Source: Hymenopellis radicata (Eukaryota; Basidiomycota; Agaricomycetes; Agaricales; Physalacriaceae). Taken from it: DNA of 64,000 bases. The stretch is taken from the NCBI GenBank assembly GCA_015501595.1, contig JADNRX010000008.1:1-64000 (forward strand). The letters are read 5' to 3'. Under the pieces are notes generated by a model that was not told the DNA's origin, did no database searches, and was given only the letters and a program-made list of their open reading frames with translations. A program made the translations under genes and the position numbers. Below, piece after piece: positions 33,801 to 52,100 of the stretch (the first letter of the stretch is position 1; each line of letters starts with the position of its first letter).

Positions 33801-36059
33801 TTGAGTATGCTGTCCTGTCTGCCGGCTCATCCTCATCCTCATCGCCGCTTGGCATGTTCCCCTTCTTTATTTTCTTCCCATCAGATCGTATAGATCTTCC
33901 ATGGCCACCCCAATCGGTCAGCTTCGTCTGAATCTCCCGACCTTTCCCTTTCCCGGGTGGCCTCCGACTCTTGCCTGTGGCCTTCGAAGAATGATGTGAA
34001 CGTGGTTTTCGCTTGGCCTCCGAGCGGACAGGACGAAGGAGCATATAATCGATCATGTCGGGTTCCTTTCCAAACAACGTCCACTTTCTGGCGTCCTCGG
34101 GTTCTGGAGATTCGTCGTCCGAAATGTAATGTGTATGTCTGGGGTAATCCTCTTCCTCGTCGGTTGATATGTCAATGACGTCGCGTTCAGATTTGACGCG
34201 CGAAGAGTTGGAAAGTGTGGAGGGCCCTGGTCCAGGTTTACCGAACGCAACGAGATCGTCGTCAGGATCGACCTGTTGCTCTGGTCGTCGGTCTTCATCT
34301 GAGCTTTCTGGGTCGCCGACAATCTTGGTCACAGAACGTGAACGCCCTGACTTTGTACGCTTCTGACTAGGCCGAGTTGGGGCGCTCTGCTTCTTTTTGC
34401 TTCCACCATTCAGGATTCCTTTGAGCATGAATGCGGGATACATTCTGCTCAAGACTTTCACGCCAGCATCATTTTCGAAGCCCTCTTCTTCTGATTCCGA
34501 CTGTGACTGAGGGGAGTCTGAATGCACGGATGACCCGTTACCCTCTTCGACAATGATCGGCGAGGAAGCACGCGATCCTAAGGGAGAGTCAAGATTGAAC
34601 TCATCAATATCCATGGGTTGCTCTGGAGAAGGGATACGAGAGAGAGAACGGGAATGCCTGACTGGCGATGGAGTTGGCGAGATGACCATCCTGGAACCTG
34701 ACCTAGGTAAACGAGGCGTTCCCTTTTGAGGAGATATTGACAGTTGGCGAAAGGAGTCCTAAAAGCGAGAATAATTAACAAATGTGAAGGCATAGACAGA
34801 TAAATGCAAGGCCTTACATTGACGGAAGGAGGTGTAGCTGCTCTACGGAGTGACTCTTCTCTGATCTCCTCCTCCTCCTGCTCTTTACGCCGACGCTTTT
34901 CCTCCTCCTCCTTTTCCTGTTCTCTCCGGCGCTTGATCATCGCCAGCTCCTTGTTAGCATCCCTCATGTCCTTGTTAATAACGCGGTCCTCCGCATCAAA
35001 GTCCGGTAGAGCTTCCAGTCCGGCGGGCAGATCCTCAGACTGATGGTGGCCTGTACTTCGACTGTGAGAGGTCCGATGACGATGTTCGTACTCGTCAGGT
35101 TCGGGATCTTGAGTGCCCTGTTCATACTGATCATCATTCCTACGTCCACGTTCCCTTTCCACCTCCCTCGTCTTCACAATCGCGTCGGGATTGTTCTTCA
35201 TGAGGAGCTTGTAATGGACCTGATCATAAAGATATGGGTTCTTCTGTTGAGGTTTACGGGTGCGAAGGCTGTAACGGGACTCGGGAGGGATGTCCAGAAA
35301 AGGCGCAACCGGATCGACATTATTAGCAGGCGCATGTGGTGATGGAGGAGGAGACGAGAGAGGGGAGTCTTGTCGAATGGGAAATGTTCGCTCAGGAAGC
35401 GGAGGCGTAGTAGGTCTTTCAGAGTCGCCGAAATCCATCAGATCGTCCGCGTCGGGTGTCAATGCCGGGAGCGGCGATTGATGTCGCTCCCAGCCGTCGT
35501 CCATGTCCATAGGAATATCCTGCGAAGATAGATGCTCGTGTTGATAGTTTCCACGGTCGGATACCGGCGTCATAGATGGTGGTGGAATAGAATGTAGTCG
35601 AGGAGAAGAGGATGTGCCAGACGCTGGTTGACTGCTCGTCTCTGCCGCGTGGTAGCCGAAGATCATATCAAGGGAATCATCCGAATCCTCTTCCGATTTT
35701 ACAACAGGTACATGGCTCGCGGACGGGAATGAGTTGTGAACGAGCTGGGGAGGAGAGATCACAGATGGAGGCGGAGGTGAGCAGTACGCAGGCGTCTTGA
35801 CACGCGACCAGACCGGTTTTAGTAATGATGCAGGAGAGAAATGACCCAACGTCGCAGCCTGTGATAGAGAACGTTCAGAAAATAAGCTCTAGATCTGAGG
35901 ACCACTCACAGGCGTCCTTGCTCGTTTCTTGGCCGGGACATGCTCTCCCAGAGCATGATTATAAGTCACCGTCGGCGGCAGGGTAAGGCGCATGTCAATC
36001 TCATTCTGCTCTTCAGTGTCCGAGGTCGGGACTACTTCGTCGTCGTCGTGGTAGTCCAT
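30864..36059 (-). CDS. MUS7/MMS22-family replication-repair protein
   Basis: A very large protein (roughly 1,600 residues). Exon 1 starts at 36059 (MDYHDDDEVVPTSDTEEQNE); the giant exon runs about 34757-31854. The N-terminal third is disordered and acidic/Ser/Pro-rich, with a coiled segment (KEEEEKRRRKEQEEEEIREE) and an ARKWTLFGKEPDMIDYMLL block. The C-terminal half is alpha-helical (WRILFEAIAGLPD; RLWFIIQALADLSQFSVHGR; LQ-rich helices; VKWLETIVDALLEDCV), as in Mus7/Mms22, a scaffold of the Rtt101 pathway acting at damaged replication forks. Later exons give RNSSLTKEGIPLEVQVAIQE, WYILRFCTSCNSNR and WATYWKSYVDKLNDRSE. The junction between the last two (about 31276-31335) does not fit in frame with standard sites. 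The 3' end is also uncertain: a GCAAGT donor near 30880 could add a short exon. Confidence 0.75.
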
Positions 36060-36193
36060 GAAGCATTATTTCGCGTGACAATCACGTCACGTGCTCGTTA
36101 CTCAACAAAACTCACTTCTAAGGTTGTTTAGAATGACACGCTCAATTACGATACAGCCAGTAATTCGACGTGTATTTAACATTATATTCCACA
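36060..36193. other. Spacer, MUS7 5' end to acetyltransferase 3' end
   Basis: Short region between two minus-strand genes. It must hold the MUS7 promoter, which therefore overlaps the 3' region of the acetyltransferase gene. Nothing else seen. Confidence 0.35.
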
Positions 36194-37537
36194 TTAGCAC
36201 CAACAGAACCTGAATTTATGAATCTTTGAGTACGAACAAGCGCCAACATGAAGGACAAGTGGACTAACCGTTCATTGTTAAGCCATCTAACGCTTTCAAC
36301 CTCTTCCGGCCCGTACCACTTGAATGCAGGAAGATGCTCAGTTCGCACCTCGTTCCTTCCTCCCAGTTCCTTGACTTTCCCTCTCAAGTTGGAAGCCAAA
36401 TTCCACATTTCAATCCTTTCCAGACCGTATCGTTTCGCAACAGATAGCAACAACGCCAATACGCCGGCAAACATATCCGCATCATCAACTCGAACTCTGG
36501 TGATTAACAGCGTCGGGGCAGGCTTCTCTTGTATCGTCCAAGTCACGAGAGTATCTTCTCCAAGCGACACGCCACATGGAGCGAGAGGAATCCGCATGCG
36601 TTCAAAGACGTGTAACTGCCTATCTCGCTGGAACATCTCAACTCCTTTTCCAGGCAGAAAGGAAAACAAAGCGCGATGACCAGAGTTCTCTGCTGATGTG
36701 GAGGCAAGACCATGTCGCGCTTCATGACCTCCTTCTCCCTTTCCCATAAATCAGACAAATCGCTTGAGGCCAGCCACCGCCACTTGTACTGATCCTCCTT
36801 TTGATCACCCAACGCATTTATACCTTCCCCGACCTCCCAGATCGTGCCAGTCGCGTCTCCCAGAATCCAACCTTCTTGCTCGGTGGTTGGACCACAGTAC
36901 TGATAGAACGATCCGACGTCACTCCATAGGGTAGAGAGATAGCCCGGAACGAGCTGTGCAGGCCTTTCTGGGAGTGTCCATTCCTCCGGGAAAGCAGGAA
37001 ACACTTCGTGGGGAGCCAGTAGCCAGTGTAGAAGCCTCATCATATGCCTCGCGTACCCTCGCTTGCGGTAACGTTCCGGCGTAAAGACCGAGGCGATCCC
37101 ATAGCAGGGCACTTCTCGCACCTCAGAGTCCCATCCAGTAGGACCTTTTCGTAGCAAAAGTCCATCGCGTCGATAACTATATTAAGATTGATCAGCATCG
37201 ATCAGAACGCCACAGACGCGGATACTCACGTCTCGCAAGAGCATTTGAACTCTAAAGTTGTCGGATCCTCGCGTGGACAAAGCACCCTACGATAGAGCGC
37301 TTCTAGTGAGAACTGGGGAGGTTTGCGTTCGACGCATTCAGCCGATCGATGAATATCTACCTACCAAGTAATGAGTCTTGCGTTTGCGGCATGTTCGGCG
37401 TTGTCCATTAACGCGTCACGCAAGAGGTACTGCTCCTCAGTCATGTGTATTCCCCATTCCGTGAAGGTTCGACGTCTCGATTCTATCAACTGAGCCGGCA
37501 TCGCGGGGAAGAGTGTCAATGTAGAAAGCTCGGACAT
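36194..37537 (-). CDS. LYC1-like GNAT acetyltransferase, with apparent frameshift
   Basis: Exons: from 37537 (MSELSTLTLFPAMPAQLIES) to 37375; a short exon WVLCPREDPTTLE followed by FKCSCE; then TYRRDGLLLRKG and the GNAT acetyl-CoA loop region YGIASVFTPERYRKRGYARH. Later blocks are PGYLSTLWSDVGSFYQYCGP, LFSFLPGKGVEMFQRDRQL, TWTIQEKPAPTLLITRVRV, then FKWYGPEEVESVRWLNNE and a last exon giving the FCWC terminus. This is the fungal LYC1 family (lysine N6-acetyltransferase, lysine catabolism). The frame switches by one base near 36720-36728: MKRDMVL is followed by STSAENSGHRALFSFLP in the next frame, with no intron that can bridge it. Either a base is missing in the assembly or the gene is damaged. 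Confidence 0.75.
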
Positions 37538-37589
37538 GATGGTCATGGGCGAAGGGATAGTTTACACAGCCACCAGTTATCATGATTAT

Positions 37590-40817
<3,228 letters not shown>

Positions 40818-40827
40818 ATTCCACCGG
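40818..40827. promoter_or_regulatory. 10-bp gap between divergent start codons
   Basis: The start codon of the zinc transporter (minus) and the first in-frame ATG of the glomulin-like gene (plus) are ten bases apart. The 5' untranslated regions must overlap each other's coding sequence unless the plus gene starts further downstream. Confidence 0.4.
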
Positions 40828-42820
40828 TTGGTGGTAAAGGAAAGTGGGTTGGGTGTTGCCAAATTGGGCGAACGACACCTTGACCTGGAATACCGACTAT
40901 GTTCAGTGCCGACAACGACGAGGTCCGCTATTTGCTGTTCTGCCGCCATCGTTGACATCATACAGGACCGCACTCTCGAAGCCGTCGCGCTTATCATCTC
41001 TGCATCTCACGATCCCAACTTTGCGCCGTCGCTCAGGGAAATATATCAAGAAATATGCCAAAACGAATCCCTGCTTGTACGGCTTCAGACTCAGTCTTCT
41101 CTTTTACTCTCGTTTACAACAGTGCTTTAGGATCCCTTGAACATGCTTCCGCCTCTTCTCGAGTCTTCGGATCCGGCTGCGTCGGATTTACTTGCGCTCA
41201 TCGGAGAGTGCGGCACTGCAAAAGAGGTCCTCATCGGCGTTGAAGAGGCAGTCGAGAAACTAAAGCATCACGTCGGGTCAAGTGACTTTGACGAGGACAC
41301 AGAAAAGCCCAACTCGCGACTCTCCACCTTACTTGGGCTTTACTCTGCAGGTGTGCGTCGATTCTCAGTCGAAACTTGCTATTTCCTGAATTTCCTAATA
41401 GCAATCCCCCGCGTCAAACACCGTCAGAAGTCTCCACAGGAAACTCTGATGCCGATCGTAACAGACCTCGCTTCGACAATGTCTTTCGCAGGCTCTCATG
41501 CAAACACAAACGAGGGGCGCGCGGTCATAGTGGCTAGTTCCAATTTTGTGCGGAAAGCTCATGACTGGGTACTCTCCAAGCCCGATCTACCCTCCGATGA
41601 CCGTCACGCTTGCCAAGTTCGTGTCTTTGCCTGTCCATTTACTACCGTTGACTGATACGTGCCAGGCTTTGCTCAAGAGCGTTCTGGACAGTACAATAAC
41701 TACCTATTCTCCGTACCTCCATGCTTCTCTAGCAGACAGAACTTTCGTCCGATGTTATCCTCGGCTCAGCTTTCGAACCAAGCTTGAGTCGGGCTGGGAG
41801 GATGGTGCCGACGCTATCAGTAACGCCTTAGTAAGTCGTGGCTTGGGGTTTGGTGCTGTATCCGCTCACTACACCGTTAGTCCTCATACGATGCGTTAGG
41901 CGTATCGCCTAAATTTCTTGTTACATTCCCCTCGCCATGCCATTTCATACTTGTCGCGCACAGCAAAGATGAATCAATAAAGACACCTCAAACCTTATCA
42001 TCACTGCTTTCGATTATACTCGGATTTATTCAAGCCAACAACTCGCTGGACGAATCGATATCCTTTTTGTTGACATCACTTCATTCAACTGACTCCTTAT
42101 CGACCGAGATAGCCATCCCCCTATGCACGGTCTTGCCAGCATTAGCCAGTGGTCATCCCGACCCTAGTGTGAGACATCAGACTTTTCGTATCTTATCCAA
42201 AATCCTCGCTTCGACAGACCCTGCGATTCGCCTCCAAATTCTTCACGATCTCTGTTCACATTCAGAGTTTCCCCAGATGCGAGTGGCTGCTGTGGGCCTT
42301 GTCAAAGAGGCGATTCTGGAAGCATTTGGCGCCTCGATACCGAATCTCTTCTCGTCGCCGCGTTTTCTGCAGGTCCTTGGCCCCACCATATTTCGGCCCG
42401 ATCCTCTTGACTTTTTCGAGTCGCATCGCACGCTGGAGAAATTGCAGGAATCCTCGGAGCCTGCTCGTCTTGTCGAATGTCTTGCACTTTTGTACGTCCT
42501 CATCTTGAGAGACCAGAAGAACAAGGTATACACACTCAACTACGCCTCCGATATTTGTTGAACTGACGACTGTGCAGACGGGCATCAGGGACTGGGATAA
42601 CCTGAACAATATCGACAAGCAACTGCTTAACCCAATCAGAGCCATGTTGGCTGTGACGCTTGACGATCCAGAGATCCAAAACGGTACAGCATCTGTTCGT
42701 CGAGTCGAGTTGGAAGTTGACAATGCCATTTTAGAACATGTGCACGACATAATGTCCCTTGTTTCCTTAAAAACCGCGTTAGAACGAGTCGAGGTTGCTG
42801 TAGAAAGCCTGACGACGTAG
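40828..42820 (+). CDS. YAP-binding/ALF4/glomulin-like helical repeat protein
   Basis: An alpha-helical solenoid protein. Exon 1 ends at 41076 (LEAVALIISASHDPNFAPSL, then EICQNESLL); exon 2 begins at 41131 (DPLNMLPPLLESSDPAASDL). Later blocks are TAKEVLIGVEEAVEKL, RLSTLLGLYSAGVRRFS, LIAIPRVKHRQKSPQETLMP, SSYDALGVSPKFLVTFPSP, LLSIILGFIQANNSLDESI, ILSKILASTDPAIRLQIL and DWDNLNNIDKQLLNPIRAM, with four clear introns. The block order fits the Ybp1/Ybp2 and glomulin group, which includes yeast proteins acting in oxidative-stress signalling through Yap1 and at the kinetochore. The N-terminus is uncertain: the in-frame ATG at 40828 is almost on top of the divergent gene, and a short upstream exon cannot be excluded. 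Confidence 0.7.
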
Positions 42821-42995
42821 ATGATGTTTTTCACCTGGCCTGCGTATATCTACGCTTTGTCTCTATTTCAACGCTTGTACTTGTTCTCCGCAAATCAGGC
42901 ATTCCCCGTTTTTGGGACAGAAGAAATAGAAACACAAAGGCCGAGCACCACATACACGATTAACAATAAGTATTGGTACAACAAAGGTCGACACT

Positions 42996-45736
<2,741 letters not shown>

Positions 45737-45760
45737 GAGGGAAGAACGGCTGGACGCGTG

Positions 45761-45776
45761 TTAGGGTTAGGGTTTT
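45761..45776 (+). promoter_or_regulatory. Telomere-like TTAGGG motif in a divergent promoter
   Basis: Two perfect TTAGGG units (TTAGGGTTAGGG followed by TTTT) lie 25 bases upstream of the NCL1 start codon and about 165 bases upstream of the GH47 start. TTAGGG is the telomeric repeat of most fungi and also the site of Tbf1-type factors in some promoters. Regulatory use here is inferred from position only. Confidence 0.5.
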
Positions 45777-45940
45777 GTATGATCGTCGATCGTCCTGATA
45801 CAAATACTAAATTAGTAAATAAGGCTGCGCGCTCCTTCCTTCTATACCACAACCTAGCCTCAACCGCCACGTCCCCATTCTAGACTGCTTACATCCTTAT
45901 TTACTAGTTGTCGGTGCTACACAAGTCAACCCTCGAGGCC

Positions 45941-48436
45941 ATGGCCCTCTTCAGGTTTCCCCGGCGAATATCGCGAACGTCTACTCTGCTTTACATTTCC
46001 ATACTACTCGCTACTGCCTACTTGATACACGAGGTAGGCGCCATCCACTTTCTGTTGCTCTTATTGAACAACTATTCAGTTCGCTGACTCTATAGAATCA
46101 ACAACTCTTCCTACGCATTGGAAAGAGGATTACTCTCACTGGAAAGACGAGCTTGCACAGTGGGCGGAGAAGCAGACCCACCACGAAGCAGACCCTCAAA
46201 CAAAGATCTTCCATGTACCATCATCACCGTCCTCTGATGACGAGAAAAGAAACGCTGTAATTGAAGCGTTTAAGGTATGTCGTATTGTTTCACGAACTCA
46301 CTTTGCTTGTATAACAATGGTTCCTTCTAGCACGCATGGCGTGCATATGGCAGGTCCTCGTCTGTTCAAATGCCATGTTTACTTATTCCTCCCATAGAGA
46401 GAGATGCTATGGGCTCCGACGAATACCACCCCATCTCCCATTCTGGCTCCAATATATCAAGCAGCGGTGGATTCGGGTACACTGTCGTCGACGCGTTGGA
46501 CACGATGTATATCATGGGTCTGCAAGATGACTACACTCGCGCGCGCAAGTGGGTAAAAGACGAACTCTCTTTTGACCGAGAAGGCACATTTAGCACATTC
46601 GAAGTAAGCCTTTCTTCTTCACTTGCGTTGCCTAATATCCGACCTAGACGACAATTCGAGTACTAGGAGGACTTCTGTCTGCGTACCATCTCACGTCCGA
46701 TTCGCTTTATCTTGATAAGGCTGTGGACCTTGGAGACCGACTGATGCCCGCCTTTGACACTCGATCTGGCCTTCCGCTACCGTCAGTAAACTTCGCAAAG
46801 AAGAAAGGCGTCGCGGATATATATGCATTGGACCGGTTGAGTACGGCCGAAGCAGCAACTCTCCAGCTTGAATTTCGCTATCTCGCAGAACTGACTGGAC
46901 ATGAAGCCTATTGGTTTAAAGCCGAAGCAGTGATGTACATCATCCATAACGTATTGAAAGGTTCAGAGTACGACAACCTCGTTCCCATACACATGAGGTA
47001 AATATGCCAGAGAAACATTGGAGCATCTAACCGAGTTACCAGCCTAGATAAGGGCGACTTCGTGTTGTCTGAGATTCGCTTAGGCTCGAGGGGCGATTCT
47101 TACTATGAATACCTTCTGTGAGTACACTTGCTTCGCTGGCCGGCCTGTTCTTAACAATGCCTCAGAAAGCAATATCTCCAAACTGTTAGTCCCTCACGAC
47201 TTGCACGGTAATTGACTCGAGAATTTTGCTCACTAGAATCAGCATGAAGCCATATATCGTCAGGTGCGCACACCCACGCGGTTCCCCTTCACGTTCCTTA
47301 GCACCGTGCAGATGTATGAGGAGTCGATGCAAGGCGTTCACAACAAGCTCGTACAGAAAACGTACCGCCACAACTTAACCTATATCGCTGAACTGATTCG
47401 AGGACGTCAGCGGTACGTTCTATAAACCCTCTTTTTGATTGGTCTCCCATTATGACTGTAGGCAGTGGGTGGTCTCGCCGAAGCAGGACCATCTCGTCTG
47501 CTTCTTGGCAGGCTCACTCATGTTGGGTGCAACAACGACAGGAGCCGTGTCTTCCGCCATTTCTATTCCCCCACAGATGTCTGAATTGACTGAAATAGGT
47601 CAACGCGATTGGAATACGGGTGTCGAGCTCTTGGAAACTTGTATGGAGACTCACAGAACGGAAACGTAAGAGAATCTTGTCGTCTCGAGCTTCACTCACT
47701 TACGAGTATTTGAAGTGGGCTGTCTCCCGAGATTGCCATGTTTAAGGTTGACGACACGACAGTCGGTAAAGGAGACCCCGATGAGGACTGGTACATCAAG
47801 AACTCCAAGTAACTCGCCTTCGCTCGAAGATGTCAATAGCGGCTCTGATATTACGCTCACAGAAAAGGCGGACCACGATCCTACGACGCTCGTTATATGC
47901 TACGGTAAAGGCGTCGTGTTTCGTCTCCTTTCGTGACTGATGGCTTCCCAGACCCGAGACCACAGAGTCTCTATTCCTGGCCTGGCGCCTAACAAGAGAC
48001 ATGCGTTATCGTGACTACGCTTGGGCTATATTCTCAGCGATCGAGAAGCACTGCAAGCTGCCAGAAGGCGGCTATGCAACTGTTCTTGACGTCGACACTG
48101 TACCTGTGTCTTTGGATGACAAACAGGAAACCTTTTTTCTGGTCTGTTCCTCCTTCACGTCGTATACAGCTAACAGCATCTGATTTACCATTTAGAGCGA
48201 AACGCTCAAGTATCTCTTTCTGACCTTCTCAGACGAAAACGTACTACCACTATCAGGTATGACATTGAGTGTTGATAATCCGCCGACAACTAACCTTCGT
48301 CAGAATATGTGTTCAATACAGAAGTAAGCCTCCACATTTCTGCTGTGATGCATCTTCCAAACACTTCTAGGCACACCCTTTACCAATATTTACACCCAAG
48401 ATTCACCCATCGTTTGGCGCTGGGTTTCGTATATAG
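45941..48436 (+). CDS. GH47 class I alpha-1,2-mannosidase
   Basis: About nine exons. A type II membrane anchor opens the protein (TLLYISILLATAYLIHE). Family blocks appear in order: YTVVDALDTMYIMGLQDDY, FSTFE then TTIRVLGGLLSAYHLTSDSL, GVADIYALDRLSTAEAATLQ, GDSYYEYLLKQYLQ, HLVCFLAGSLMLGAT, GLSPEIAMFKVDD, SYDARYMLRPETTESLFLAW, DYAWAIFSAIEKHCKLPEGG, TFFLSETLKYLFLTFSD and AHPLPIFTPK. The RPETTESLF block appears only after an intron (donor near 47816, acceptor before KGGPRSYDARY) and another just before PETTES. These enzymes trim Man9/Man8 N-glycans in the ER or Golgi and act in glycoprotein quality control. The ER versus Golgi member cannot be settled from sequence alone. Confidence 0.88.
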
Positions 48437-49125
48437 CACTCCATTTCTCGTATCTACCCAGACGCCAAATCTGAACCTTACTGCTATGCGACTTGTGATA
48501 TGAGATCAGTAACACAGCGTGGAAGCTCCACAACGATTCATGTGCGAAGTGGACATGATAACGAGGCCCAGTACATCGCCTTTAGATGAAAGATAATGAT
48601 CATGCCGCCCAGGCGGCACGCAGCTTCCAACCTCGAGTATGTTAACTGAGCGCCTGTTGTGAGGTCCATCAGTGCTGCGACTCGGGAGAAGTTCATATAA
48701 CTTGACAGCGTGGGCTACCATGGCTCATGGGGACCATTCAGTCCACCACGCGCTGATGAACTAGAACTCAACGTAGTATGACAGTGTATCGCCTCGAGAT
48801 TGATCTACTAGCAGGGAGTGAGGCCCACGCACTCCTGAGATAGGGATACAATCCACAGCAGCTCAAATGCACGTCAAGTAAATGCTCTGTACTGCCAATG
48901 GAGTGAATGCGCAATATTTCCACAGGTGGTGGCGCTATGCACCAAGCTGGCGATCGGCGATCGCGTCGCAGCGCGACATCAGAACGTGCTGGAGCACATG
49001 GTCGGCATGACTCACATTTACATATTACATAAACTCCGCTGATGAGAATTTAAATACCGTGCTGTGGGCCGATGCTCCCCAAGGAACGCCTTTCCTTTCG
49101 CTATCACCCAAGTACTCTCGCTACA
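48437..49125. other. Intergenic region upstream of Argonaute
   Basis: About 690 bases with no supported ORF, RNA gene or repeat. A short GATCGGCGATCGC palindromic cluster lies near 48950-48965. An AT-rich TTTAAATA at about 49049, some 70 bases before the Argonaute ATG, could be a TATA element. Confidence 0.4.
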
Positions 49126-52100
49126 ATGCCTCCACGTTCTACTTCCACTAGAGGAGGAGCAGCTTCCGCTAGAGGTCGTCCTCTCGCTGGCGCTGCTTCT
49201 CCCCGTGTGAGACCTGCAGGTCAAGGCCACCTGCAAGTCGCGCTTCCAAGTGAGATCGTTTTTTTCGTGTCGTTACCTTGTATAATCGGACTCTCTGTGT
49301 TGACCTTGTTGTTTCTCGTGTTTTAAGGCTCCGTCTCTGCTGTAGGCGTCAAACGGCCCGGGTACGGAACGTTGGGACGACCAATCCACGCCTTCGTCAA
49401 CACCTGCCCCGTCACCATTCCTGACAAAGAAATTTACCAGTATGATGGTATGTATACTTATTTCCTCCATACTTTCCGACGTCGTTGCTTACGCCTTGGT
49501 CTCAGTCAAGATTTTGAGTGACGATGGTATGAATTCAAATTGTTTTCTACATGTCCTTCTAACCCTGACGCGCCGCCTCCAGGCAAAGAGAAGGCGTTGC
49601 CCAACCGTCTGAACAGGAAACTGTTTGCCCGTCTCAGCGTGATGCATCCCAACGACGTTCGGCGTGGCGCTGTGGCCTACGACGGCCAGAAAATTGCCTA
49701 CGCGTGCTACCAGTTAGACTTGGGGCAGAGCCTCGAGCGCGTAGTATGTCCCCACACGCGTCGCTTGCTTCTCATATTGAATATTTGCAGTTCCGCATCG
49801 AGTACGTCGAGGCCAACGTTGAGAATGCTCGAGGCAGGGAGTATCAAATTCGTTTAACGGCTGCGATGGACGCCGATGGACGCGTCAAGAAGATCAATCC
49901 TGAGTATGCCCTTTGCCCCCCATTGTCATTGGTTGTCTGAACGTCCTTTTAGAGTCTTGCGGCGCTTCGTTGAAGGCAAACAGTCCAACGATACCAGTGT
50001 CAGTGAAGCAGTAGCGGTACGTATCTGTCATTTTGTTCATCGTAGTCTTGTCTTCATATTTGTCAGGCGCTCAATGTCGTGCTTCGCATGAAGCCTTTCG
50101 AGGAACACCCGTTTCACGGACGCTCGTTCTACACCGCTCTTGGGAAGGGTGCCCTAGGCTTCGGACTGGAGGTTTGGCAAGGGTATCTCCAGTCCCTCCG
50201 CCCTGCGTCTGGCCGACTCCTCATCAATTTGGACATTACCGCTGGGGTGATGTACAAAGAGGGCACACTCGCGGGGCTTTGCATTGAATATCTCAACGAC
50301 CGCGGCATCCAGCGCCTTAATCATCTCTCGCCTGGTCACCCAGGATTCACTGAATACCACAGGCGCAAACTCGTGCGTTTCATCATTGGGATGAGAATTA
50401 TTCCCACCATCGGCGCCTCTGGCCCGAAGATGAGGAAAGGGAAGCCGGTGGGCGTTGCGGCTCTTTCGAGGGAGGGCGCATCCCAGATAATGTTCAACCC
50501 AAACGGCGGCGGCGCGCTCAACGTTGCCGATTACTTCCGGCTCCAAAATCAGCCACTCGCGAGTCCGCACACGATATGCATTCGGGTTCGTGACTTTTCT
50601 TCAAGGTCGACGACATTACTGACACCATGCGTAGACGCCGTCTGGTGCTTATTACCCACTTGAGCGGTGCGAGGTTGTTCCCGGCCAACTTGTGAAGAAG
50701 GAGATTCCTCCGGATGCTGTTGCCAAGGTCGTCGAGTTCGCAACGAAGAAGCCTGGGGATCGCTTCAACGCGATCAAGAATGCTACGCATGTCAGTTCTT
50801 TCCCGTGCTGGTACAGTTCCAACCTGATTCACCGGCTGCTAGGTGTTCGGATACGGGGTCTCGGACTACGTTCGCGAGTTCGGGTTGAATGTCAATACTG
50901 ATGGCTTACCCATGAGTATCGCCGGACGTGTGCTTTCCGTACCCAAACTACAATATGGGAAGCAGAAAGGCACCGACCATGAAGTTGTAAGGCGTCCTTT
51001 GTCTGTTATCACCTCGATTATTGATCCTTCGAAGACGCCAGTCAGGGGCTCGTGGAACATGTATGTTCGGTCGTCATTGGATTCGCTAGTATTCTGACGT
51101 GCGTCCTGTCATTAGGGTTGATAAGAAGCTGTTCAAGCCATCCGTCATACGGGGATGGATCCTCTTGATTCTTGTCCCACAATTGAAAGACGATGTTGTT
51201 CAAGGCATTGCAAATGGCTTCATCGATGGTTGCGAGTCTGTTGGTATGCTGCTGAAGTTTCGTCTCAACTGTTCACTTGCTTATATTTCTCAAACAGGTT
51301 TGGAATTTGGCAAGGATCCTAGAGAGAGGAGACCACTCATAAAGCATGCTGTTGCAGAGAATGCAGCTGCAGTACGTCCCTTTCCTCAATGCTCAAGGGT
51401 GAAGTGAAACCTTAGATGATTTTAGGAGCTTGCGGCGGCTGGCCGGATGTTCAGAGATGCTCTTAAAGGGCGACTTCCGCATTTGGTTGTTGCTGTTTTG
51501 CCAGAAGCCAACAATGCTCCGATCTATGCAGCAGTTAAACAGTATGGACTCTCTCTGTTTTTGCAGTGAATCTAATGCTTACTCCGATGACCCGTAGTTT
51601 TGGGATTTGTACGGTGTGTTCTTGCCTTTTCCTTTCTCATGGCGTTGTCGCTGAATACTTTGTCACAGGCTGGCGTCGCGACTCAGTGTCTGCGAGTCAG
51701 AAAATGTACCGGGGCTAAGCGACAGTATTGGGCCAATGTTGCTCTAAAGTCAGTGACTTGCCACATTTGTATATCACGCTACTCACAAATCCGCAGGGTA
51801 AATGTCAAGTTAGGTGGTATAAATGTCGTCCCCAGTCCCGACGTGGGCCAAGGTGTGATCACAGACCCCGCCATGCCAACGATCGTCCTTGGTGTGTGTT
51901 GCGACTCGGTTGCCTTACTCTCCTAATGCATATATAGGCGCTGACGTTACACATCCGCCACCGGGAAGCAACTCGCCGTCGTATGCTGCACTTGTATCCA
52001 GTGTGGATTCAAATGCCGCCAAATACATTACCAGTGATTCGATTCAGGAATCCCGACGAGAAATGATTGCTGGCCTCGAGGGCATGACACAGGTGAATCG

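Noticed and set aside
47800..47950. Apparent loss of the RPETTESLF motif in the GH47 gene
   Set aside because: Two introns resolve it; the spliced product reads SYDARYMLRPETTESLF.
48940..48975. Possible palindromic replication or regulatory element (GATCGGCGATCGCG)
   Set aside because: Short and single; no repeated copies nearby to support a function.
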